Assembly (NCBI GenBank): GCA_030615855.1
Contig: JAUWYL010000001.1
Span: 186,001-250,000, forward strand
Reading direction: 5' to 3'
From: a bacterium
Lineage (GTDB): Bacteria; UBP18; UBA7526
DNA length: 64,000 nt
Positions within the stretch are counted from its first letter, which is position 1. Each line of letters opens with the position of its first letter. Made by a program: the position numbers and the translations under genes. Below are positions 1 to 6,087 of the stretch, piece by piece. Below the pieces are notes generated by a model. The model saw only the letters and a list, made by a program, of their open reading frames with translations. It made no database searches and had not been told where the DNA came from.

Positions 1-171
1 GATCTCATTAAGTTGGCCATTACCCAGTTAGGTCTATCTGCCCGGGCTTACGATAGGATACTGAAAGTCTCCCGAACCATCGCAGATTTAGAGGAAAAAC
101 CTGATATCGAACCGGCCCATGTCTCAGAGGCCATTGGCTATCGGAGCCTGGACCGCACTCTCTGGATGTGA
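1..171 (+). CDS. comM: ComM/YifB-like Mg-chelatase family ATPase, C-terminal fragment
   Basis: The window opens inside a reading frame that ends at TGA 169-171, leaving 56 residues. The text [20 protein letters not shown] followed by an [11 protein letters not shown]-type ending is the hallmark of the Mg-chelatase C-terminal domain of ComM/YifB proteins. These are hexameric AAA+ helicases that help integrate DNA taken up in natural transformation. The ATPase core lies outside the window. The dprA gene 4.3 kb downstream is a functional partner in transformation. Assignment is from motif recognition only. Confidence 0.85.
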   Translation, partial: DLIKLAITQLGLSARAYDRILKVSRTIADLEEKPDIEPAHVSEAIGYRSLDRTLWM

Positions 172-268
172 ATACACGGATGAGCACAGATTTTAATAAC
201 GGATTACAGGATGCGCTTCGCTGGCATCCTAGAGAGCATAAATAATTAAGCATTGGCACGGATAAAAC

Positions 269-922
269 ATGGTAAGAAAAGGTTTAGTTACATCTTTTTT
301 AGTAGTACTGGTTACTGGTTACTGGTTACTGGTTACCATTGGTAATGCTTGGGCAGGAATCTATGTCTATACAGATGAGAAGGGACAGATCTATGCTATC
401 TACCAAGAGGAGGGATTGGCGATTGAGACTAAGGAGGATGGCTTTGACTTATTTATAAAAAGATTAGCTGAGAAACATAACCTTGATCCCTTACTGGTTA
501 AGGCGGTCATCAAGGTGGAGAGTGACTTTGAAGTTGAAGCTCTTTCCCGAAAGGGAGCACAAGGCTTAATGCAACTTATGCCCCAGACCGCAGCCCACTT
601 AGGAGTAAAGGATGTCTGGGACCCCCATCACAACATTGAGGGGGGAGTGAAGTATCTACGCAAAATGCTCAATAAGTTTAACAACAATTTGTCTTTGGCT
701 TTGGCAGCCTACAATGCTGGCCCCAATAAGGTTAAGCAGTATGGAAGGATGCCACCCTATCCTGAAACACAACGATTTGTCTGGAAGGTAATAAAGTATT
801 ATCAATACTATAAGGCTCAAAGTAATGCCCTCTATGTTTATACTGATGAAGGTGGGGATCGCTGTTATACCAATATCTTTTCTAATATCCCCAAAGGAGT
901 ATCCTGGAAAAGAATTGATTGA
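269..922 (+). CDS. secreted lytic transglycosylase (SLT/MltE-type) with DUF4124-like segments
   Basis: This 217-residue protein has an N-terminal hydrophobic signal sequence ending near NAWA (about residue 29). A short YVYTDEKGQIY segment follows and is repeated near the C-terminus (LYVYTDEGG). Such segments resemble DUF4124. Residues about 70-185 form a Slt-type lysozyme-like domain. The catalytic Glu is E84 in IKVESDF, followed by GLMQLMPQTA and ALAAYNAGP. It should cleave peptidoglycan glycan strands in the periplasm. Oddly, the signal peptide is partly encoded by a 7-bp tandem repeat (311-337). Its stop overlaps the next frame. Confidence 0.9.
   Translation: MVRKGLVTSFLVVLVTGYWLLVTIGNAWAGIYVYTDEKGQIYAIYQEEGLAIETKEDGFDLFIKRLAEKHNLDPLLVKAVIKVESDFEVEALSRKGAQGLMQLMPQTAAHLGVKDVWDPHHNIEGGVKYLRKMLNKFNNNLSLALAAYNAGPNKVKQYGRMPPYPETQRFVWKVIKYYQYYKAQSNALYVYTDEGGDRCYTNIFSNIPKGVSWKRID
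311..337 (+). repeat. heptamer tandem repeat GTTACTG inside a signal peptide
   Basis: The unit GTTACTG occurs almost four times in a row. Because 7 is not a multiple of 3, each unit is read in a different frame, giving the hydrophobic string VTGYWLLVT. The same heptamer (CAGTAAC on the other strand) recurs in intergenic repeats at about 32804, 35828 and 61690. Confidence 0.9.
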
Positions 923-933
923 GGAGGGGCGGG

Positions 934-1464
934 GTGAATATCGGTATATGTGGAAAAGCCGGGACGGGAAAGACAGCGGTCGCTGACCATTTAGTCAACA
1001 AGTATGGCTATAAGAGGTATTCCATTGCGGACGAGGTAAAAAGGATTGCCGTAAGGCTTTTCAAAATGAAGGAAAAGGATAGGAAACTTTTACAAGATAT
1101 TGGGTTTAAGATGAGGGAAATCAGGCCCAGCGTCTGGATCGATTTTCTTATTGCCCAGATAAAAGGAAAGGACAAGGTCGTGGTAGATGATATACGCTAT
1201 CCCAATGAATATGAAGCACTAAAGAAGGAGGATCTTAAGATAATAAAGGTGGTTGCTAATAGGGAAATCTGCATCAAGAGACTAACTGAAAGGGATGGGA
1301 CGGCCGCCATTGAGAGATTGGATGACGAGAGCGAGACGGCCATGGATGATGTTAAGATAGAGAATATCCTGGATGGCAATCTTCCCTTAGAAAAGATGCT
1401 TAATCAGCTCGATAAGCTCCTGAAATCTCTAAACGCAGATGACCGCAGATCAAAACGCAGATGA
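934..1464 (+). CDS. P-loop kinase, deoxynucleoside-monophosphate-kinase-like
   Basis: The product begins MNIGICGKAGTGKTAVADHL, a Walker A loop at the extreme N-terminus. A central DDIRYPNEYEAL segment resembles the DVRFPNE motif of phage-type dNMP kinases and related adenylate-kinase-fold enzymes. GTG 934 was chosen because AGGAGGGG lies 4-12 bases upstream. An in-frame TTG at 919 overlaps the previous stop but has no ribosome site. The last residues (LNADDRRSKRR) are encoded by an interspersed repeat, so the native C-terminus is probably shorter. Substrate specificity cannot be told; a dephospho-CoA-kinase-like role is an alternative. Confidence 0.6.
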   Translation: MNIGICGKAGTGKTAVADHLVNKYGYKRYSIADEVKRIAVRLFKMKEKDRKLLQDIGFKMREIRPSVWIDFLIAQIKGKDKVVVDDIRYPNEYEALKKEDLKIIKVVANREICIKRLTERDGTAAIERLDDESETAMDDVKIENILDGNLPLEKMLNQLDKLLKSLNADDRRSKRR

Positions 1465-1474
1465 CCGCAGATCA
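1432..1474. repeat. direct repeat of a 21-bp CGCAGATGACCGCAGAT unit
   Basis: Two copies of a 21-bp unit (1432-1452 and 1454-1474) straddle the stop codon of the upstream kinase gene. The unit encodes the basic tail of that protein. Similar cacgga/cagat-type strings are scattered at 172-215, 3529-3575, 4196-4245 and 51575-51620. Confidence 0.85.
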
Positions 1475-1561
1475 TCAGCGATAATCGGCGTAATATATCA
1501 GCGGCTAACGCCTCAAGGTAAACGAAGTGCGTTGAGTGCCAGCGTTTAAAGGAGGAATGAG

Positions 1562-1915
1562 ATGGCTTTGACCAGTGAAGAGAAGGAGAGAATCTTAGAG
1601 GAGGAGAGGATAAGGCGCTCCCTCAAGGACCCGGGACTGGCCGGTATTTACTCTTTTCTATGGACCGGACTGGGTCAGATTTATAATGGCCAGATAAATA
1701 AAGGGCTAATCCAGATGACTCTCTCCGCTTTGGGAATGATCCTGGTCATCCTGGGTGCTATCCTCATTTACTTTAGCTGCCTGGAGGCAAGGGTCTCTAT
1801 TCCAGGGATTATCCTATTAGTGGTGGGCATCCTGGGGATTGCTCTTCTAGGAATTCATTCCATCAGGGATGCCAAGGAGAATGCTCAGAGAATCAATGTT
1901 AAAAGAATAGAGTGA
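1562..1915 (+). CDS. small membrane protein, TM2-domain-like
   Basis: This 117-residue protein has a charged N-terminal helix. A GLGQIYNGQINKGL motif follows, typical of TM2/DUF5683-type membrane proteins, and then two to three hydrophobic segments (about residues 33-55, 58-72 and 80-98). An AAAGGAGGAATGAG ribosome site precedes ATG 1562. The function is unknown. It sits between a transglycosylase/kinase pair and a lipoprotein gene with its own promoter. Confidence 0.6.
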   Translation: MALTSEEKERILEEERIRRSLKDPGLAGIYSFLWTGLGQIYNGQINKGLIQMTLSALGMILVILGAILIYFSCLEARVSIPGIILLVVGILGIALLGIHSIRDAKENAQRINVKRIE

Positions 1916-1948
1916 GATTGGCTCCGCCCCTTTCAAGAAGGAACGGGG

Positions 1949-1977
1949 TTGACTTCTTTCGGGGGATGTGGTATAAA
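1949..1977 (+). promoter_or_regulatory. sigma-70-type promoter TTGACT-17-TATAAA
   Basis: TTGACT (1949-1954) is separated by 17 bp from TATAAA (1972-1977). Transcription would start near 1984, just before the AAGGGG ribosome site and ATG 1996 of the DJ-1-like lipoprotein gene, giving a very short leader. Confidence 0.6.
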
Positions 1978-1995
1978 AGGAAAAGGGGATTTAAG

Positions 1996-2592
1996 ATGAG
2001 AGAGACGTTATTGATTCTATTGGCTGGGATATTAGTTGCCGGCTGTGCCCAAGGAGGTGAGAAGTTGGAAAGAATCGAAGGGAAGAAGGTCTTAATGATT
2101 ATCGCCTCGAGTAATTTCAGGGATGAGGAGTACAAACATCCCAGGGAGATCCTGGAGGCTCAGGGCGCGAAGGTGACCGTTGCCTCTTCTACCTTGAAGG
2201 GTTGTCGGGGGATGCTGGGCCTCTTCGCTCAACCCGATGTCCTTCTCAGTCAAGTTAAGGTAGAGGATTATGACGCTATTCTCTTCATCGGTGGCTCGGG
2301 AGCAAGCGAATACTGGGATAGCAAGATAGCCCATGGCGTTGCTCAAGAAGCAGTGAAGCAGGATAAGGTCCTGGGCGCCATATGCATCGCTCCCGTTGCC
2401 CTGGCTAACGCGGGAGTATTGAAGGGGAAGAAAGCAACCGTCTGGCCCTCAGAGGGGATAAAGATACGCAACCTGGGAGTGCAATACATCCCCTCCAGTG
2501 TTCAGGTCGATGGGAAGATTATTACTGCCGATGGTCCGAAATCAGCAAAAGCATTTGGGGAGGCGGTAGTAAAGGCCCTCTCCGCTGAATAA
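1996..2592 (+). CDS. DJ-1/PfpI-family lipoprotein
   Basis: The protein starts MRETLLILLAGILVAGC, a lipoprotein signal with lipobox LVAGC, so it should be membrane-anchored outside the cytoplasm. Residues about 30-190 form a DJ-1/PfpI fold. Visible features are an acidic NFRDEEY segment near the conserved Glu, an LFIGGSGA strand, and the nucleophile elbow AICIAP carrying the reactive Cys. The family includes deglycase-like, chaperone and peptidase-like members, and the activity here cannot be told. ATG 1996 was chosen because of the signal peptide, ribosome site and promoter. The gene ends at a strong terminator (2612-2643). Confidence 0.8.
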   Translation: MRETLLILLAGILVAGCAQGGEKLERIEGKKVLMIIASSNFRDEEYKHPREILEAQGAKVTVASSTLKGCRGMLGLFAQPDVLLSQVKVEDYDAILFIGGSGASEYWDSKIAHGVAQEAVKQDKVLGAICIAPVALANAGVLKGKKATVWPSEGIKIRNLGVQYIPSSVQVDGKIITADGPKSAKAFGEAVVKALSAE

Positions 2593-2611
2593 AAAGATTG
2601 AAGATGGAAGG

Positions 2612-2643
2612 AGCCCATCCTATCAAACAGGATGGGCTTTTTC
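2612..2643 (+). terminator. rho-independent terminator
   Basis: A perfect 10-bp stem AGCCCATCCT/AGGATGGGCT (2612-2621 and 2629-2638) with a 7-nt loop is followed by a T-run. It closes the promoter-lipoprotein unit 1949-2592. Confidence 0.9.
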
Positions 2644-2658
2644 TATTGGGGAAAGAGT

Positions 2659-3108
2659 ATGAAAGAATTCCTTAAGATTCTTCTGATCTTGATTTTAATT
2701 GTAGCTGCCTACCGAGCCTTTAATTACTTTACCTCAGAAGAGAGAAGATTAAAGATTATTATTAATCGGGGGCAAGAGGCCATTGAAAGAGAAGACTTAG
2801 AGGAATGCATGAGATATATTTCACAAGACTATTCTGATGAATATGACCAGACCTATCAATCGATAGAAGAGGATGCTAAGAAGGCATTCGAAAAATATGA
2901 TGAGATTAACATCTGGATAAGAAAGAGAGAGATTGTTCTAAGGGATTCAGAGGCGGAGGTAAACTTAGGAATCATTATTTCTCTCTCCAGCAAGGAGACC
3001 GGCCTCATCAAAGGCCAGGAGAAACTCACCTTATACTTTAGAAAAGAGAATGGCTACTGGAGAATCATAAAAGCCTCTCCCCTGAAAATTTTTGTTGACA
3101 TCCCCTAA
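2659..3108 (+). CDS. membrane-anchored NTF2-like protein of unknown function
   Basis: The product has one N-terminal membrane helix (about residues 5-24). A roughly 110-residue domain follows, with the pattern GQEAIEREDLEECMRYIS...YDEINIWI...LTLYFRKENGYWRIIKAS. This is the cone-like NTF2/SnoaL-type layout seen in many DUF4440-like proteins. ATG 2659 is preferred because the upstream in-frame ATG 2632 lies inside the terminator hairpin. It is probably exported and membrane-tethered. No enzymatic residues were recognised. Confidence 0.55.
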   Translation: MKEFLKILLILILIVAAYRAFNYFTSEERRLKIIINRGQEAIEREDLEECMRYISQDYSDEYDQTYQSIEEDAKKAFEKYDEINIWIRKREIVLRDSEAEVNLGIIISLSSKETGLIKGQEKLTLYFRKENGYWRIIKASPLKIFVDIP

Positions 3109-3122
3109 AGAGATATGATAAA
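3095..3122 (+). promoter_or_regulatory. possible promoter TTGACA-16-GATAAA
   Basis: A perfect -35 TTGACA (3095-3100) overlaps the end of the preceding gene. The best -10 at accepted spacing is GATAAA (3117-3122). It would drive the XRE regulator gene. The -10 is weak. Confidence 0.35.
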
Positions 3123-3156
3123 GTAAAACATCAAGCAATAAGCTCAGGAGATATAG

Positions 3157-3528
3157 ATGGTTCTTCATGCTACATTCATTAAAGCGGTTAAGGAGGCCCT
3201 GAAGAAGAAGGGCTGGAGCATGAGAAGGGCAGCCCGGGAGGCGGGTCTTGACTCCAGTTTCCTTTCCAAGGTATTGAGCGGAAAGCGCAACCCCCCCTCA
3301 GATGAGAGAGTAATTATCAGGTTAGCCCAGAAGTTGGACATCGATCCGGATAGTCTGGTTATCTATGCGGGAAGGATTCCCGCAAAGTATCAGAAGGATT
3401 TAGAGAAACCGGGAGCAATAAGACTGTTAAGCAGAGTTCGTGCCATGCCCGAGGTAGAGGCAGCGCGCGAGAGAGTGAGGAAGGTTAAGAAGGTAGTTAA
3501 AGAAGAGATGCCGGATGAGCTCCTTTGA
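3157..3528 (+). CDS. XRE-family helix-turn-helix regulator
   Basis: In this 123-residue protein residues about 5-65 form a Cro/C1-type HTH (MRRAAREAGLDSSFLSKVLSG is the core, with PSDERVIIRLAQKLDI closing the domain). The C-terminal 50 residues are basic and helical and may mediate dimerisation. An AGGAG ribosome site precedes ATG 3157. The target is unknown. It has its own candidate promoter and terminator (3585-3607), so it is a single-gene unit. Confidence 0.8.
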   Translation: MVLHATFIKAVKEALKKKGWSMRRAAREAGLDSSFLSKVLSGKRNPPSDERVIIRLAQKLDIDPDSLVIYAGRIPAKYQKDLEKPGAIRLLSRVRAMPEVEAARERVRKVKKVVKEEMPDELL

Positions 3529-3584
3529 ACACGGATGAGCACGGATAACGATACGGATAGACACAGATAAAGCAAAATGGATGG

Positions 3585-3607
3585 GTGCCCTGAGGGGCAT
3601 TTTTTAT
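3585..3607 (+). terminator. short rho-independent terminator
   Basis: The stem TGCCC/GGGCA with loop TGAG is followed by TTTTTTATT. It lies after the XRE gene and just before the ribosome site of the zinc-ribbon gene. Confidence 0.65.
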
Positions 3608-3624
3608 TAGAGGAGGAATGAAAG

Positions 3625-3909
3625 ATGATTAGGTATACTTGTGATATGTGTGGGAGGGAGATAAAGCCTCATACCCTGAGATATAAGGTGAATATTGATG
3701 TTATTGCCGCCTATGATACCTTAGTTATCACTAAGGAGGATTTGAAGAGGGATTTTCAGAAAGAGATTAAGAGACTTCTGGAGAGAATGAAGGATATGGA
3801 TGAAGAGGAACTAATGGAAGATATCTGGAAGAACTTCTCCTTTGATCTCTGCAAGAAGTGTCGGGACATCTATCTTAGAAGCCCCTTGGGTCTGGTAAAC
3901 CCCGTTTAG
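3625..3909 (+). CDS. small zinc-ribbon-like protein of unknown function
   Basis: This 94-residue protein has two CxxC pairs, YTCDMCGREI at the N-terminus and DLCKKCRDIY near the C-terminus, separated by a charged helical stretch. That suggests one zinc site joining the two ends. The ribosome site AGAGGAGG precedes ATG 3625. The last codons (NPV-stop) lie inside the left arm of a CCCCGTTTAGA repeat element. An extra T in that arm relative to other copies makes the TAG stop. The native C-terminus may have been altered by insertion. Confidence 0.6.
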   Translation: MIRYTCDMCGREIKPHTLRYKVNIDVIAAYDTLVITKEDLKRDFQKEIKRLLERMKDMDEEELMEDIWKNFSFDLCKKCRDIYLRSPLGLVNPV

Positions 3910-4007
3910 ACTTTTCAACGAAATTATTGTCAATTCATAGGGTTTGATGGAGTAGATAATAATTGTATAACCGACTAAAAAAGTTTTTGCTCGAAAGTCT
4001 AACGGGG
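3900..4007. mobile_element. inverted-repeat element E1 (CCCCGTTTAGA...TCTAACGGGG)
   Basis: This 108-bp element has arms CCCCGTTTAGACTTT (left) and AAAGTCTAACGGGG (right). It is flanked by TAAA (3896-3899) and TAAG (4008-4011), a near-perfect 4-bp direct repeat. The interior is AT-rich and shares no clear sequence with E2-E4. The left arm contains the stop codon of the upstream gene. Confidence 0.7.
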
Positions 4008-4023
4008 TAAGCACTGAGGAACT

Positions 4024-4052
4024 TTGACTTTCCTTCTTATATATGATATTAT
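4024..4052 (+). promoter_or_regulatory. promoter TTGACT-17-TATTAT for a candidate small RNA
   Basis: TTGACT (4024-4029) and TATTAT (4047-4052) each match the consensus at 5 of 6 positions with an ideal 17-bp spacer. No gene starts for 200 bp downstream. The predicted start near 4059 leads into a nested-hairpin segment. Confidence 0.6.
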
Positions 4053-4058
4053 ATTGTA

Positions 4059-4178
4059 ATTACAAGCGTAAGAGTCCCCTAAAGCGGGTCCTACCTCGGC
4101 ATTTTCTCTTCGCGGGCCCCTCCGCCCGGTGTAGATCCTCCCACTCATAGAAATCTGCCGAGTCACCCGCATCTTTTA
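4059..4178 (+). ncRNA. candidate structured small RNA, family not recognised
   Basis: Downstream of a good promoter lie an outer stem GCGGGT/ACCCGC (4084-4089/4165-4170), a second stem CTCGGCA/TGCCGAG (4095-4101/4156-4162) and an inner hairpin CGGGC/GCCCG (4113-4117/4124-4128). The sequence ATCTTTT follows the outer stem directly, like a terminator tail. The central open region between stems and the GC-rich closing stems are reminiscent of 6S RNA, but I cannot align it convincingly. No plausible reading frame occupies the segment. Confidence 0.45.
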
Positions 4179-4256
4179 ACCAGCATAAAAGTATCACCAT
4201 GATTATCTGGGTAATCCGTTGTTTTATCCGTGTAATCTGTGTACCAGGAGGAATAA

Positions 4257-4508
4257 ATGATTAAGAAAAGACCCAAGAGTCCGGAAGAAGAGTATATGAA
4301 GGAAGTCCACGATGAAGAGATAAAAGCAGAGCATGAAGAGTGGCGGGAAGAAGGGGAGATAGAGAAGGAGAAAGAGAAAGAGAAGTTTAAGGATTATCAG
4401 AAGGAGAGAATAAAGAAGGACTATCTTATTAAGAGGCACAGAAAGGAGAAATTTCTGGGTGGAGTGAGGGGGAAGCCCACCCGGGGACCGAGGGGAACCC
4501 ATAAGTAA
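4257..4508 (+). CDS. small highly charged coiled-coil-like protein
   Basis: This 83-residue protein is rich in Glu and Lys over residues 5-65 (for example EKEKEKEKFKDYQKERIKKD), so it should form a single charged helix or coiled coil. A basic glycine-rich tail (GGVRGKPTRGPRGTHK) follows. An AGGAGG ribosome site precedes ATG 4257. No homologue is recognised. A nucleic-acid-binding role is conceivable from charge only. Confidence 0.5.
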   Translation: MIKKRPKSPEEEYMKEVHDEEIKAEHEEWREEGEIEKEKEKEKFKDYQKERIKKDYLIKRHRKEKFLGGVRGKPTRGPRGTHK

Positions 4509-4518
4509 ACAGTGCAAA

Positions 4519-5655
4519 ATGCAAAATGAAAAATGCAAAATGCAAAATGAAAAATTGAAAAATTTAGAGATAAAAGATTGGCTCACACTAAAAGCGATAC
4601 CTGACATCACCGATAATCTATATAAGAGGTTGATTGAGGAGTTCGATTCACCAAAAAGGGTCTTAAAAGCAGAAGAGAAGGATTTAGCTAAAGTTCCCGA
4701 GATAAAGAGGAATGTTGTCCGGGCCATTGTAGGGAAAAGGGCTGATGTCACCGACGAATGGGAACTGATTAAAAGGCATAAGATAGACATTATTACCTTA
4801 AATGATGAATCCTATCCGAAAAGTCTAAAAGAAATCTATGACCCTCCACCTTTATTATATGTTAAAGGAGAGATAAAGAGAGAAGATAAGAACGCCATTG
4901 CCATCGTGGGTTCCAGGAGGGCCACCACCTACGGCAAATTGACCGCCCAGAGGCTCGCGGCCCAACTGGCGGCCCAGGGAATAACCATAGTAAGCGGTAT
5001 GGCCCGGGGGATTGACTCTGAGGCCCACAAGGGCGCCTTAGCCGTGGGAGGGAGGACCATTGCTGTTTTGGGATGTGGAATAGACGTTGTCTATCCTCCA
5101 GAGAATAGGGCGCTCGAGGACAGAATTGCCTCATCTGGAGCAGTGATTACTGAATTCCCTTTCGGCACCAGACCTTTTGCGGGAAACTTTCCTAAGAGGA
5201 ATAGGATAATAAGCGGCCTCTCCTTAGGAGTAATAATCGTTGAGGCCGCCCAGAAGAGTGGGGCACTCATCACCGCTCGTCTAGCATTAGAGCAGGGAAG
5301 GGAGGTCTTTGCTGTTCCCGGTTCCACCACCTCTCCCTATAGCAGGGGAACCCATAACCTGATAAAAGAAGGGGCAAAGTTAGTAGAGAATACCGAAGAT
5401 ATCTTGGAGGAACTGGAACCTTTAATTGAGATTCGCAAGAAAAAAAAGAAAGGAACTAAAGGATTCCCCAGGCCTGTCTTATCAAAGGAGGAGGAGATTA
5501 TTTATAATCTAATTACTCAGGAGCCGAAGTATATCGATCTCCTTATTCAGGAGAGTAGGCTACCCGCCCAGAAGGCAATGGTCGTCTTAACCAATCTTCA
5601 GATAAAGAGCCTCATTAAGGAACTCGCCGGAAAAAATTTTATCAGAAAGGAATAG
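4519..5655 (+). CDS. dprA: DNA-processing protein DprA (Smf)
   Basis: DprA loads RecA onto incoming single-stranded DNA in transformation. The Rossmann-like core is complete, with IAIVGSRRATTYG, IVSGMARGIDSEAHKGAL, AVLGCGIDVVYP, FPKRNRIISGLS, EAAQKSGALITA and VFAVPGS in order. An N-terminal HhH-like region precedes it and a winged-helix segment closes the 378 residues. The first about 13 codons (MQNEKCKMQNEK) are encoded by an interspersed repeat and have no ribosome site, so the true start is uncertain. It heads a dprA-smg-topA-xerC block. Confidence 0.93.
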   Translation: MQNEKCKMQNEKLKNLEIKDWLTLKAIPDITDNLYKRLIEEFDSPKRVLKAEEKDLAKVPEIKRNVVRAIVGKRADVTDEWELIKRHKIDIITLNDESYPKSLKEIYDPPPLLYVKGEIKREDKNAIAIVGSRRATTYGKLTAQRLAAQLAAQGITIVSGMARGIDSEAHKGALAVGGRTIAVLGCGIDVVYPPENRALEDRIASSGAVITEFPFGTRPFAGNFPKRNRIISGLSLGVIIVEAAQKSGALITARLALEQGREVFAVPGSTTSPYSRGTHNLIKEGAKLVENTEDILEELEPLIEIRKKKKKGTKGFPRPVLSKEEEIIYNLITQEPKYIDLLIQESRLPAQKAMVVLTNLQIKSLIKELAGKNFIRKE

Positions 5656-5658
5656 GCC

Positions 5659-6087
5659 ATGCGCAGCCGAATAATGGATATCATAAGTTTCATCATTAAA
5701 GAGGTCTTGGATGGAAAGGACCTCTTGGAGACCGAGACTGAGATCGTGGAGAGTCTAATGGATCAGGGATACAGTCTGGAGGAGATTAACTCTGCCTTTG
5801 ATTGGTTATTCTCTTTGATTACTAAGGGAATGGTCAAGAAGGGGATTAAGCCCACTACCTCCAAGAGGATTCTCCATCATTTGGAGAGGCTGAAGTTATC
5901 CTCCCAGGCCTATGGACTCCTTATCAAGATGCAGGAATCAGGGCTCATCACCTTCGCCCAGCAAGAAGAGATCATAGAGCAGGCCTTAACTTCTGGCGAG
6001 GAGGTGGGCCCAGAGGAGATAAAGAGGATCGCTGGCCAGGTGGTCTTTGGGAACTCCTATCATAAGTGGGAAGGAGACTTGGATTGA
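5659..6087 (+). CDS. smg: Smg/DUF494 family protein
   Basis: This 142-residue protein starts MDIISFIIKEVLDG after a short N-terminal extension. Its pattern of helical segments (LMDQGYSLEEINSAFDWLF, LLIKMQESGLITFAQQEEIIEQAL) matches the Smg/DUF494 family. Its position between dprA and topA is the same as in many Gram-negatives (smf-smg-topA). The molecular function is not established. It begins 3 bases after dprA, and its stop overlaps the topA start by one base (TGATG). Confidence 0.85.
   Translation: MRSRIMDIISFIIKEVLDGKDLLETETEIVESLMDQGYSLEEINSAFDWLFSLITKGMVKKGIKPTTSKRILHHLERLKLSSQAYGLLIKMQESGLITFAQQEEIIEQALTSGEEVGPEEIKRIAGQVVFGNSYHKWEGDLD

Noticed and set aside
2632-2658. Upstream ATG extending the NTF2-like protein by nine residues
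   Set aside because: This ATG lies inside the terminator hairpin of the preceding gene and has no ribosome site.
4059-4178. Assignment of the small RNA as 6S RNA or a tRNA
   Set aside because: The nested open stem is 6S-like, but no convincing alignment could be made and it is shorter than usual. No T-arm or 3' CCA layout fits a tRNA.
4224-4790. 188-codon minus-strand frame opposite the charged protein and dprA
   Set aside because: It is a hydrophobic shadow of Glu/Lys-rich coding sequence, with no ribosome site or promoter.
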